Part shown: in pieces, positions 37,679-45,630 of the stretch
Layout of the letters: the number at the start of each line of letters is the position of its first letter
How positions within the stretch are numbered: position 1 is the stretch's first letter
Assembly: GCF_003224335.1 (NCBI RefSeq)
Contig: NZ_QKLF01000006.1
Location: 1-64,000 of the forward strand
Direction: 5' to 3'
Source: Curtobacterium sp. MCJR17_055
GTDB lineage: Bacteria > Actinomycetota > Actinomycetes > Actinomycetales > Microbacteriaceae
DNA: 64,000 bases
Made by a program: the position numbers and the translations under genes
The notes under the pieces: model-generated
Told to the model about the DNA's origin: nothing
Seen by the model: only the letters and a program-made list of their open reading frames with translations
Databases searched by the model: none

Positions 37679-38196
37679 AGCACGGGAAGAGCGCGGCTGC
37701 GGTGTTCGGGCTGTTGGTGACCGCGGTCGCGCTCTCCTCGCTTCCGTCTGCACGGTACTTCCCGGCCGGGCTGACACGAGCTGTTAAGGCAGTCGCAGTG
37801 TCATCCCCGCAGGGCTGGGCGTTCTTCACGAAGGACCCTACGGAGGCAGCTGATCTGGCCTACCTCAAACGTGGCGGGAGGTGGGTGCCGGTTGTCGACG
37901 CGCTCCCCACCGCCGATGCAATGGGTTTGTCGAGGCGAGCCCGCGCGATTGATGCTGAAGTAGCTGCCCTTTCGCAAGCAGCCGGGGACGCCTCGTCGTC
38001 CTGCGCCGCGAATGCTGATGTGCAGCGGTGCGCGCTTGCGGCGCCACGAGTGCAACATCAGTTCGAGCTCGCTGCCCCGCCGGTTTGTGAACCAGTCCTC
38101 ATCCGGAAGAGGGAGCCGATCCCCTTCGCGTACGGGACGCGCGTGAGTGCGATGCCATCCAAGGTGGTGATCGTCGATGCGCAATGCCCTGCATGA
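37675..38196 (+). CDS. sdpA: SdpA-like SDP maturation protein
   Basis: 173 residues. N-terminal membrane anchor (VFGLLVTAVALSSLPSARYF), then the extracytoplasmic part with SPQGWAFFTKDP and RGGRWVPV, the core of the SdpA family, and four Cys in the C-terminal half (SSCAAN, RCALA, VCEPV, QCPA) that may form disulfides. In B. subtilis, SdpA and SdpB are both needed to turn pro-SdpC into active SDP. Start overlaps the toxin stop by 4 nt; end overlaps SdpB by 20 nt. Confidence 0.85.
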   Translation: MKHGKSAAAVFGLLVTAVALSSLPSARYFPAGLTRAVKAVAVSSPQGWAFFTKDPTEAADLAYLKRGGRWVPVVDALPTADAMGLSRRARAIDAEVAALSQAAGDASSSCAANADVQRCALAAPRVQHQFELAAPPVCEPVLIRKREPIPFAYGTRVSAMPSKVVIVDAQCPA

Positions 38197-39094
38197 CCTG
38201 ACCGCTGGTCTTCGACGCGCGAACCCGATCGGCGTTTCGCGGTCGGTGCTGGCTGTCGGGAGTCTTTCGACCCTGTTGCTGAGCGATGAGCGGTCGTTGT
38301 TCCTCACGTTCCTGCCGAACGCGGCTGCATCACGTTGCGTCGGTGCCGGACGGTTCGGGCTGTTCTGCGTCTCCGAGGTGACTACCAACGGCCTGAAGCT
38401 GGCGACGATCGCGGCAGTGTTAGTGCTTCTCGGGGTCATCAGCGGCTTCGCCCCCAGACTCCTTGCCGTCCCGCACTTCTACGTGGCGTGGAGCGTGTCG
38501 CAGAACATCGTGCTCGTCGAGGGTGGAGATCAGGTCAATGCGGCCATGACGATGCTTCTGATCCCGTGGCTACTGAGTGCGCCGAGGGGAAGTGCGTACT
38601 CCCCGCAGACGCCCTACTTCGACTTGCTTCGCGAGAACGCATTCGCGTACGGGGCCGCTGAGTTGATCAGGTTGCAGCTGTCGATCGTCTACGCGATCGC
38701 TGCCATTGCGAAGTTCGCTGTGCCGCAATGGTCCGACGGGACAGCGTTCTGGTACTGGCTCCAGATGCCCACGTTCGGGCTCCCACCAGACATGTTCGCT
38801 GCGTTCGCTCCGGTTCTCGAACATCCGCTCATCATGGTGACGGCCACGTACGCGGTCCTCGTGTTCGAGCTCAGCCTCGTCGGAGCGATCTGGACGCGCG
38901 GGCGGTGGTCACGGCTCGTGCTCGGCGCCGGCATCGCCTTCCACGCCGGCATCGCCATCGTTTTGGGGCTCTGGTCCTTCGGCATCACCATGGCCGGAGC
39001 GCTCCTCATCTGCCGCGCGTTGCAGAACGCTGCGGTGATGAGCATCAACGTTCAACGGCCAGGCGCGCGCTCCGTCGTTCTGGGAGAGGGGTAG
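38177..39094 (+). CDS. sdpB: SdpB-like membrane protein
   Basis: 305 residues, six or seven membrane segments, HTTM-like (vitamin-K-carboxylase-related membrane fold). Core motif IAKFAVPQWSDGTAFWYWLQ followed by MPTFG is nearly the same as in the second locus (46896-47801). Required with SdpA for SDP maturation in B. subtilis. No signs of decay. Confidence 0.87.
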   Translation: MRNALHDLTAGLRRANPIGVSRSVLAVGSLSTLLLSDERSLFLTFLPNAAASRCVGAGRFGLFCVSEVTTNGLKLATIAAVLVLLGVISGFAPRLLAVPHFYVAWSVSQNIVLVEGGDQVNAAMTMLLIPWLLSAPRGSAYSPQTPYFDLLRENAFAYGAAELIRLQLSIVYAIAAIAKFAVPQWSDGTAFWYWLQMPTFGLPPDMFAAFAPVLEHPLIMVTATYAVLVFELSLVGAIWTRGRWSRLVLGAGIAFHAGIAIVLGLWSFGITMAGALLICRALQNAAVMSINVQRPGARSVVLGEG

Positions 39095-39097
39095 AAG

Positions 39098-39433
39098 GTG
39101 ATCTTCGTCGAAATGGTTGCGGCGGTGGTGACCGTGGTCTTCGTCGTGTTGCCCGCAGTCGGCGTCATCGGCCGGAACTCATTCGTCGGTGTTCGTACGC
39201 GAGCGACGATGCGAGATGCGGCAGCCTGGCGCCGAGGACACCAGGCTGCCGTGCTCCCGACCAGCGTTGCTGCCGGTGGCGTGATCGTTCTCGGGATGAG
39301 CGCAGCGGTGACGGGGCGCCCGAACGACGTGTCCGCGGTGATCCTCTGCGCTGCTGTGCTGCTTGCCGGGGGGTTGTGGAGCGTCGCCGCTGCGCAACGA
39401 GCAGTCCGGAAGGCACCTGATGCTTCGCGTTGA
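39098..39433 (+). CDS. sdpI: SdpI-type immunity protein
   Basis: 111 residues from a GTG 4 nt after the SdpB stop. Three membrane segments; the loop after the first holds GVRTRATMRDAAAWRRGHQ, the SdpI/YfhL signature (G-[IV]-R-T...AW...H). In B. subtilis, SdpI protects the producer from SDP. Only the conserved C-terminal three-helix half of SdpI is present. Overlaps the protease gene by 14 nt. Confidence 0.85.
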   Translation: MIFVEMVAAVVTVVFVVLPAVGVIGRNSFVGVRTRATMRDAAAWRRGHQAAVLPTSVAAGGVIVLGMSAAVTGRPNDVSAVILCAAVLLAGGLWSVAAAQRAVRKAPDASR

Positions 39434-40358
39434 TGGCCCTGTCGTTCCCGAGCCAGTGGCAGCGGAGGTCCGCTGGAAGCCGATCCTGATCTTCACGGTC
39501 CTGGCCTGGGGCTTCGGATGGTTCGCCAGCCTGCCGCTGTGGATCGATCCGGTGGGCTTGGCGTCGGCGCACGCGCTGTGGGTCCTGCCGATCATGATGT
39601 TCACACCCTGCACTGCAGCAGCGATCGTTGTACTGCTGCAGCAACGCGTTCCAGTGCGGCAGGCTGTCCGGCAGCTCGGAATCGTCCCGCTCCGACCGCT
39701 CGGAAAGCTCCTTCGCTTCTCACTGGGCGGCATCGTCGTGCTTCCACTTGTCGTCATCGCAGGCATCGCAGTCGCCGCGCTCCTGCATCTCGTCCGCCTC
39801 GACCTCCTGACGTTCAGCGGATTTGCCGCGCTACTTCCCGAGGAAGCGAGGGATCTTCTGCCGATAGGCGCACTCGTCCTCGTGCAGGTCATCTCGATCC
39901 CGATCGCCGCCCCTCTGAACGGGGTACTCGCATTCGGAGAGGAAGTCGGGTGGCGTGGTTTTCTGCTCCCTGCCCTACGGCCTGTCGGCGACTGGCCCGC
40001 TGTGCTGATCACCGGCATCGTGTGGGGCGTCTGGCACAGCCCGATCATCTTGCTGGGCTACAACTTCGATCGTCCAGACCTGTCCGGGGTCGTCCTGATG
40101 ATCGTCGGAGCCACCGCCGTTGGGACGTTCCTTGGCTGGCTCCGGATCTGGAGCGATTCCGTCTGGCCTGCCGTTTTCGGGCACGGCGCGTTCAACGCAG
40201 CCGGCGGTCTGGTGCTGCTGTTCTCATCTGCGAAACATCCGCCGGACCTCGCCCTGGCGGGCCCGCTCGGCGTTGGGACCTGGATCGCCGCGGCAGTTTT
40301 CGGGACGATCGTCGTCGCTTGCTCGCGTCGATTCAGTAACCGCTCGGACGGCGATTAG
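39420..40358 (+). CDS. CPBP family intramembrane protease
   Basis: 312 residues from the ATG at 39420 behind GGAAGG. About eight membrane segments. CPBP/Abi motifs: EEVGWRGFLLPAL (near residue 173), GIVWGVWHSP (near 205) and FGHGAFNA (near 254), all catalytic Glu, His and Asn present. CPBP proteases occur in many bacteriocin loci as immunity or processing factors. Its overlap with the immunity gene puts it in this operon; whether it cleaves the toxin is inferred. Confidence 0.88.
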   Translation: MLRVDGPVVPEPVAAEVRWKPILIFTVLAWGFGWFASLPLWIDPVGLASAHALWVLPIMMFTPCTAAAIVVLLQQRVPVRQAVRQLGIVPLRPLGKLLRFSLGGIVVLPLVVIAGIAVAALLHLVRLDLLTFSGFAALLPEEARDLLPIGALVLVQVISIPIAAPLNGVLAFGEEVGWRGFLLPALRPVGDWPAVLITGIVWGVWHSPIILLGYNFDRPDLSGVVLMIVGATAVGTFLGWLRIWSDSVWPAVFGHGAFNAAGGLVLLFSSAKHPPDLALAGPLGVGTWIAAAVFGTIVVACSRRFSNRSDGD

Positions 40359-40514
40359 GTCTGCGGGTGCGGTGAGGGGTGACGCCAATACCAACGGGAC
40401 CTGTCGGTCGAACGGCAGCCGCGCCTCCAGGCCGGATGGAGAGCCAAGCACCTGGCCGACGCAACGAACAGGGCGGCTTTCTTCCGGAGGGCGCAATCCT
40501 GTAAGTGGTAGCGA

Positions 40515-41564
40515 CTAGCTTCCCGACCCGACGGCGGTGCCGACGAGCTCGTTGCGGACGATGTCCGCTCCCGCTGCCAGCGCCCCGAGCTTGTCGAGCG
40601 CGGCACCCCGCGCCAGCGGCGCCATCCCGCAGTTGGTGCTCGGGATGAGCTTGTCGGCGTCGACGAACTCGAGCGCGCGACGGAGCACCTCCGCGACCTC
40701 CTCGGGCGTCTCTACGGTCTCGGTCGCGACGTCGATGGCGCCAAGCATGACCTTCTTCCCGCGGATGAGTTCGACGAGTTCGAGCGGCACGTGGGAGTGG
40801 ATGCACTCGAGCGAGACGATGTCGATCGACGACTGCTGCAGGAGCGGGAACGACTGCTCGTACTGCCGCCATTCCGCCCCGAGCGTCTCCTTCCACTTGT
40901 TGTTCGCCTCGATGCCGTAGCCGTAACAGATGTGCACGGCGGTCTCGGCGTGCAGGCCCTCGGCAGCGCGCTCGAGTGCGGCGACGCCCCAGTCCTGCAC
41001 CTCGTCGTGGAAGACGGTGAAGGCGGGCTCGTCGAACTGGATGACGTCGACGCCGGCGTCCTGCAGCTCCCGAGCCTCCTGGTTGAGGATCGTGGCGAAC
41101 TCCCACGCCAGCTTCTCGCGGCTCTTGTAGTGCTGGTCGGAGAGCGTGTCGATCATCGTCATCGGACCGGGGAGCGCCCACTTGATCGGGCGGTCGGTCT
41201 GGGCCCGGAGGAACTTCGCGTCGTCGATGAACACCGGGGCGGCACGGCTCACGGCGCCGACGACCGTGGGGACCGCGGCGTCGTACCGGTCCCGGATGCG
41301 GACGGTCTCCTTGCGCTCCTGGTCGATGCCGTCGAGGTGCTCGATGAACGTCGTCACGAAGTGCTGCCGGGTCTGCTCACCGTCGCTGACGATGTCGATG
41401 CCGCGGCGCTCCTGCTCGTGGACGGCGGACCGGAGTGCGTCCTGCTTGCCCTCGGTCAGCGCTGCGCCCTCCAACTGCCAGGGGGACCACAGCCGCTCGG
41501 GCTCGGCGAGCCAGGACGGTTTCGGCAGGCTGCCGACGATCGCGGTGGGCAGGAGGGTGGTCAT
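40515..41564 (-). CDS. mesD: Folate-independent methionine synthase MesD
   Basis: 349 residues, about the size of the MetE C-terminal catalytic domain. Zinc ligands are visible: H211 and C213 in AVHICYGYG, E253 in SLECIHSH and C312 in STNCGMAP. The lack of a MetE N-terminal domain and the neighbouring DUF1852 gene identify the MesD type of core methionine synthase, which methylates homocysteine with an unresolved methyl donor and needs oxygen and MesX. 67 nt downstream of mesX, same strand. Confidence 0.88.
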   Translation of the reverse strand: MTTLLPTAIVGSLPKPSWLAEPERLWSPWQLEGAALTEGKQDALRSAVHEQERRGIDIVSDGEQTRQHFVTTFIEHLDGIDQERKETVRIRDRYDAAVPTVVGAVSRAAPVFIDDAKFLRAQTDRPIKWALPGPMTMIDTLSDQHYKSREKLAWEFATILNQEARELQDAGVDVIQFDEPAFTVFHDEVQDWGVAALERAAEGLHAETAVHICYGYGIEANNKWKETLGAEWRQYEQSFPLLQQSSIDIVSLECIHSHVPLELVELIRGKKVMLGAIDVATETVETPEEVAEVLRRALEFVDADKLIPSTNCGMAPLARGAALDKLGALAAGADIVRNELVGTAVGSGS

Positions 41565-41631
41565 GCGCGGGTGGTTCCTGTCGGTCGGTGGGGAAGGCGG
41601 GCGGCGGGGCAGGGTCCAGCGGGCCGGAAGG

Positions 41632-42618
41632 TCAGTGCGTCAGAGCGGTGTGGCTGAAGGCCCAGCGCTCGAGGAGTGCTCGGTGCGGCTGCACGAGGTG
41701 CTCCTCCGTGTACCGCCCCTGTGTGACTCCGAGGCGGCTGCGCTCCTCCCGGTCGTACGTGACGGGAGGCGTCGAGAAGTCCGTGTGTTCGAGGGTCGGG
41801 CGGTACGTGCTCGGGGCGACCGTGTTCGCGTTGTAGATCTCCGGTCGGTAGATCTTCTGGAACGTCTCCATGGTGCTGATCGTGCCGATGAGCTGGAGGT
41901 CCGAGTAGTCGCCGGTGAGGTCACCGCGCGTGTAGAACGCGAGCGGTGCCTTCGCACCCGGCGGCATGAAGTAGCGCACCTGCATGCCCATCCGGCCGAA
42001 GTAGTCGTCCGTGAGCGAGGAGTGCTCGTGCTCGTACTCGGCGCCGAGCACGGGGTGGCCGTACCCCGTCTGCCGGTACGTCTGGCTCGTGGAGACGCTG
42101 ATGCAGACGACGGGCTCGGCGGCGAAGTGGTCGCGGTACGCGTCCGACTCCAGGAATCGCTGGAACAGCGCCCCGTGGAGCTGGCCGAAGTCGTCGGGGA
42201 CGCCGGCGCTCTTGTCCAGGGACGGCAGCAGGACCGCGAAGTCGTAGTCCCGGAGGTACGAGGAGAAGTTGTTGCCCAGGATCCCCTGGTGCCGTTCCCC
42301 GGTGTGCTGATCGAGGATCGCGACGTCGAGCACCTCGATCAGCGGGAACTGCTCGGCGCGACCGCCGTCCTCGAAGTGCAGCGTGACCGAGACGATGTCG
42401 AGCTCGAGGCGGTACCGACCGCCGTCGGCGTTGCCCGCTTCGCCCGCGAGGTCGTTGCAGCGCGCGTTGATCATGGCGAGCGCGTTGCGGAGGTTCTGCT
42501 GGCGGCGCTCGCCGCGTGCCAGGTTGGCGAAGTTCGTGGTCAGCCGGGAGCTCTCCGCGGGGGAGTAGTCCTCGTCGAAGCGGGTCCTGGTGATGCTGAA
42601 GGTGAGGTCGTTCGCCAT
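41632..42618 (-). CDS. mesX: MesX (DUF1852), partner of MesD
   Basis: 328 residues from the ATG at 42618. Characteristic sequence FSITRTRFDEDYSPAESSRL near the start, GNNFSSYLRDYDFAVLLPSL in the middle and YRPEIYNANTVAPS near the end identify DUF1852. MesX proteins are required for methionine synthesis by MesD and are always found beside it. First gene of the mesX-mesD operon, divergent from a LysR-type regulator. Confidence 0.9.
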   Translation of the reverse strand: MANDLTFSITRTRFDEDYSPAESSRLTTNFANLARGERRQQNLRNALAMINARCNDLAGEAGNADGGRYRLELDIVSVTLHFEDGGRAEQFPLIEVLDVAILDQHTGERHQGILGNNFSSYLRDYDFAVLLPSLDKSAGVPDDFGQLHGALFQRFLESDAYRDHFAAEPVVCISVSTSQTYRQTGYGHPVLGAEYEHEHSSLTDDYFGRMGMQVRYFMPPGAKAPLAFYTRGDLTGDYSDLQLIGTISTMETFQKIYRPEIYNANTVAPSTYRPTLEHTDFSTPPVTYDREERSRLGVTQGRYTEEHLVQPHRALLERWAFSHTALTH

Positions 42619-42698
42619 GGTCGGCAGTCCGTACGTCGAGCGCCCGGAGGCACTGTGGGAGGTGTTGCTCGATCATGACGCGGCGCACGGGTCATCAG

Positions 42699-42713
42699 GT
42701 AATCCGGAATCAC
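42699..42713. promoter_or_regulatory. LysR-type binding site (T-N11-A)
   Basis: GTAATCCGGAATCAC is an interrupted dyad with the LysR T-N11-A pattern, midway between the divergent mesX and LysR starts and just upstream of the regulator -10 box. Confidence 0.6.
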
Positions 42714-42725
42714 TATGCGCCGGTA

Positions 42726-42737
42726 TAGCCTGCGGCT
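42726..42737 (+). promoter_or_regulatory. Leaderless promoter of LysR-type gene
   Basis: TAGCCT (42726-42731), 6 nt, ATG at 42738. Confidence 0.65.
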
Positions 42738-43679
42738 ATGGCGCGCGTCTCGAACGACATCACCCTGCAGCAACTCCGGTACTTCATCGAGGTCGCGTCC
42801 GAGGGATCGATCAGTGCGGCGGCCGACCTGCTCTACGTCTCGCAGCCGACGATGTCGGCCGCGATGAAGGACCTGGAGACACGGATCGGCCGACCGCTGT
42901 TCACCCGATCCGCGCGCGGTGTCGTGCTCACCGTCGACGGCGTCGAGTTCCTCGGGTACGCGCGACAGGTCGTCGAGCAGGTCTCCCTCCTCGAGCAGCG
43001 CTACGTCGGGCGGCAGGCGTCACGCCGACTGCTCGGGGTGTCGGCGCAGCACTACTCGTTCGCGGTCGAGGCCTTCGTCCGGATGGTCGAGGGAGCCGAC
43101 GCGGAGGAGTACGAGTTCTCGCTCCGGGAGACCCGCACGTGGGACATCATCGAGGACGTCCGCACGCTGCGGAGTGAAGTGGGCATCCTCTACCGCAACG
43201 ACTTCAACCGGCAGGTCCTCGGCAAGCTGATGCGGGACGCCGGGGTCGTGTTCACGCCGCTGTTCGTCGCGCAGCCGCACATCTTCGTCGCCCGGCGGAA
43301 CCCGTTGGCGTCCCAGGAGCGGGCGACCCTCGCCGACCTCGCGGAGCTCCCTCGGCTCACGTTCGACCAGGGCGCGAACAACTCCTTCTACCTGGCGGAG
43401 GAGATCCTGTCGACGATGTCGAGCAAGCGGGAGATCCGCGTCTCGGACCGTGCGACGATCTTCAACCTCATGATCGGCCTCGGCGGGTACACGATCTCGA
43501 CGGGACTCATCAGCGACGACCTCGACCCCGAGATCGTCGCCATCCCCCTCGACGTCGACGAACGCATCGAGATCGGGTGGATCGCGCACGCCTCGGTCCC
43601 GCTCACCGTGCAGGCGCAGACGTACCTGCAGGAGCTGCGGGCCGTGGTCACCAGCTACGGCGTCGAGCCGCTCGGGTAG
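42738..43679 (+). CDS. LysR family regulator of mesX-mesD
   Basis: 313 residues. N-terminal helix-turn-helix TLQQLRYFIEVASEGSISAA, DLLYVSQPTMSAAMKDLE; C-terminal LysR substrate-binding domain. Divergent position to a methionine synthase operon and a T-N11-A dyad between them suggest it activates mesX-mesD according to sulfur/homocysteine status; the effector is an inference by analogy with MetR. Confidence 0.9.
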   Translation: MARVSNDITLQQLRYFIEVASEGSISAAADLLYVSQPTMSAAMKDLETRIGRPLFTRSARGVVLTVDGVEFLGYARQVVEQVSLLEQRYVGRQASRRLLGVSAQHYSFAVEAFVRMVEGADAEEYEFSLRETRTWDIIEDVRTLRSEVGILYRNDFNRQVLGKLMRDAGVVFTPLFVAQPHIFVARRNPLASQERATLADLAELPRLTFDQGANNSFYLAEEILSTMSSKREIRVSDRATIFNLMIGLGGYTISTGLISDDLDPEIVAIPLDVDERIEIGWIAHASVPLTVQAQTYLQELRAVVTSYGVEPLG

Positions 43680-43728
43680 GCAGACCGCCGGACCACCCGC
43701 CTGACCACCCGCCGGATCGGCCCAGGCG

Positions 43729-44397
43729 TCAGGTCCGCGCTTCCGTGCGCCGCGGCTTCAACCGCTCGGGGGCATCGGTCGCCGGCACCCACTCGCACGT
43801 GAACGTACCGCGGTAGCCGAACAGGAAGCCGAACACGCGGTTGCGCACCGCGAGGTCGACGTGGAAGGCGCCGTCGTCGTCCGACCACCATTCGTTCAGG
43901 GTCGCGCGGCCGCTGAACAGCATCGGGAAGCGGAACGAGATCGGCCCCTCGTGGAAGCGTTGCTCGTCGGAGGTCAGCACGAGCCCGCCGCGCTCGTCCA
44001 CCCGCAGGTCGAGGTCGACCGCGAGGTGCTGGTGCGTCCCGAGGTAGTCGAGGACCCGACCCTCCGACAGGACCATCGTCGCGTCGAACCGTGCCGGTCG
44101 GCCGGGGCGGGTGGCGTAGGTGCGGACGAACGTCACCGTCTCCCGCCCGAGGGCGTCCCGGTAGGGGTAGTTCTCGATCGTGAACGGCACGTCGGTGCCG
44201 ACGTCGGGCACGAGGATGTTCCGCAGCCGCCCGATCTGCAGGAACGGCACGGTCCACCACGGCCCGCGGCGGATGGTCATCCTGCCCTGGCCCACGCAGG
44301 CCTCCGCGGCGTCGAGGCCGACGCCGAAGCGGCGCTGCATCATCGGGTGCAGGCGACGGAAGTCGGCACCCAGCGCTTCCTCGAAGACGGACGTCAT
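43729..44397 (-). CDS. DUF4166 domain protein
   Basis: 222 residues. Starts VFEEALGADFRRLHPMMQRR and contains RGPWWTVPFLQIGRLRNIL and NRVFGFLFGYRGTFTCEWV, the layout of DUF4166 proteins. The ATG overlaps the upstream SRPBCC stop by 4 nt, so the two are co-translated. Biochemical function unknown. Confidence 0.85.
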   Translation of the reverse strand: MTSVFEEALGADFRRLHPMMQRRFGVGLDAAEACVGQGRMTIRRGPWWTVPFLQIGRLRNILVPDVGTDVPFTIENYPYRDALGRETVTFVRTYATRPGRPARFDATMVLSEGRVLDYLGTHQHLAVDLDLRVDERGGLVLTSDEQRFHEGPISFRFPMLFSGRATLNEWWSDDDGAFHVDLAVRNRVFGFLFGYRGTFTCEWVPATDAPERLKPRRTEART

Positions 44398-45023
44398 GCC
44401 GGGCCTCCTGGCTCGGGCAGGGCCGCCACGGTGGCTGGCGCATCCTGCAGGTGGTCGTCGCGTCGGCTGCCGCCGACGGGCGCGCGGAGCGTCCTGGAGG
44501 CCCGTGGCCGGTCCGGCCGCCAGACCTGCAGGGCGCTCGTGAGCGGCCAGGCCTCCGGTTCGGGTCCGCCCTCGAGCCAGATGCGGAGGCGGTCGAAGCT
44601 CCAGGCGGTCGCCCAGCCGAGGAGCGGCCGAACGAGGACGTCGAGGACGCCCCAGCCGGAGTCGTAGTCGTACCCGGTGAGGAAGCGGGTCCGGCCGTCC
44701 GCGGTGGGGACGTACCGCCAGTATCCGCGGCCGGCGCGGATGGGGGAAAGGCGGTCGGCGGTCGCGAAGCGGAGGGCAGACGTACGCGAGCCGTCCGGAC
44801 GGCGGCGCTCGCCGAGGCTGACGCCGGTGCCGTGGACGTCGTGGACGAGGGACCGGCGGACGTAGGTGAACCGCGTCACGCCGTCGTCATCGGCGGGCTC
44901 GGGCATGATCTCCGAGAAGCGGACGTCCCACCGGACGTGCTGCTCCGGGTCCTGCGTGGCGTCCCAGATGCGTTCGAGTGGCGCGTCGATGACCGTCTCG
45001 ACGTAGATCCCCCGACTCCCCAC
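44394..45023 (-). CDS. SRPBCC (START-like) family protein
   Basis: 209 residues from a GTG; TACGCT ends 7 nt upstream on the minus strand (leaderless). Begins IYVETVIDAPLERIWDATQD, the hallmark of ligand-binding SRPBCC domains, followed by VRWDVRFSEI. C-terminal 50 residues are extended and basic. Probably binds a hydrophobic molecule; partner of the DUF4166 protein. Confidence 0.85.
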   Translation of the reverse strand: MGSRGIYVETVIDAPLERIWDATQDPEQHVRWDVRFSEIMPEPADDDGVTRFTYVRRSLVHDVHGTGVSLGERRRPDGSRTSALRFATADRLSPIRAGRGYWRYVPTADGRTRFLTGYDYDSGWGVLDVLVRPLLGWATAWSFDRLRIWLEGGPEPEAWPLTSALQVWRPDRPRASRTLRAPVGGSRRDDHLQDAPATVAALPEPGGPA

Positions 45024-45134
45024 GTGCCGGAGCGTACCGCGGCGGCGTCGGCCCAGGGGAGGCCCCGTTCGCGTGCGTTCAGGCAGGCTGCCCTGTGGCT
45101 CCTGAGGGGCAACGCGTCCGGTGGGCCACCGGCG

Positions 45135-45506
45135 TCAGGCCGGATCGACTCCGGCAGCGTGGAGGAACTCCGCCACGAGGTCGACGACCGCGGCGTACGC
45201 CGAGTCCGCGTCCGTGAAGTCGGGAGCGGTCGCCTCCAGCCGGCCGTCGACGAAGCGGTCCGCGTCGGCCCAGCCACCGGTCCACACGACGAGCTCGAGT
45301 TCGTCGGAGCCCCGCCACAGCCGGAGACCCAGCGACTCCGGCGACGACACACGGGAGCGGTGGCGCTCGATGGGCTGTGGCCACGCGGCGTCCTCGTCGC
45401 GCCACGTCAGAGGACCGACGGCGGCGGATCGCGCCCAGTCGTCCAGGTGCGGGCGTAGCAGCAGGGCGAGCGCATCGAGGTCGACGAGGTGGTCCACGGC
45501 GTTCAT
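45135..45506 (-). CDS. Hypothetical protein
   Basis: 123 residues from the ATG at 45506. Soluble, acidic, without signal peptide: VDHLVDLDALALLLRPHL, then SLGLRLWRGSDELELVVWTG and a C-terminal helix VVDLVAEFLHAAG. Not recognised. A longer frame reaches 45632 but overlaps the promoter of SDP-type locus 2, so the shorter start is preferred. Confidence 0.65.
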   Translation of the reverse strand: MNAVDHLVDLDALALLLRPHLDDWARSAAVGPLTWRDEDAAWPQPIERHRSRVSSPESLGLRLWRGSDELELVVWTGGWADADRFVDGRLEATAPDFTDADSAYAAVVDLVAEFLHAAGVDPA

Positions 45507-45596
45507 GCTCCCGGGTGGTGACGGCGCTGTCCAGGACGCGGCGGGTCGGGAAGAAGGCGCGGTGTCCTCGGACGGAACGGGCCGCATGGACGGTTC

Positions 45597-45630
45597 TTGA
45601 CAGGTATCTGAATACCAGTATGTTAGCGGC
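45597..45630 (+). promoter_or_regulatory. Leaderless promoter of SDP-type operon 2 with internal dyad
   Basis: -35 TTGACA (45597-45602), 16-bp spacer, -10 TATGTT (45619-45624), 6 nt and ATG at 45631. The spacer holds a perfect dyad GGTAT CTGA ATACC (45603-45616), well placed for a repressor. Confidence 0.8.

Noticed and set aside
40515-41564. Truncated metE pseudogene
   Set aside because: The length suits core methionine synthases, all Zn ligands are intact and the DUF1852 partner is adjacent, so it is a complete mesD.
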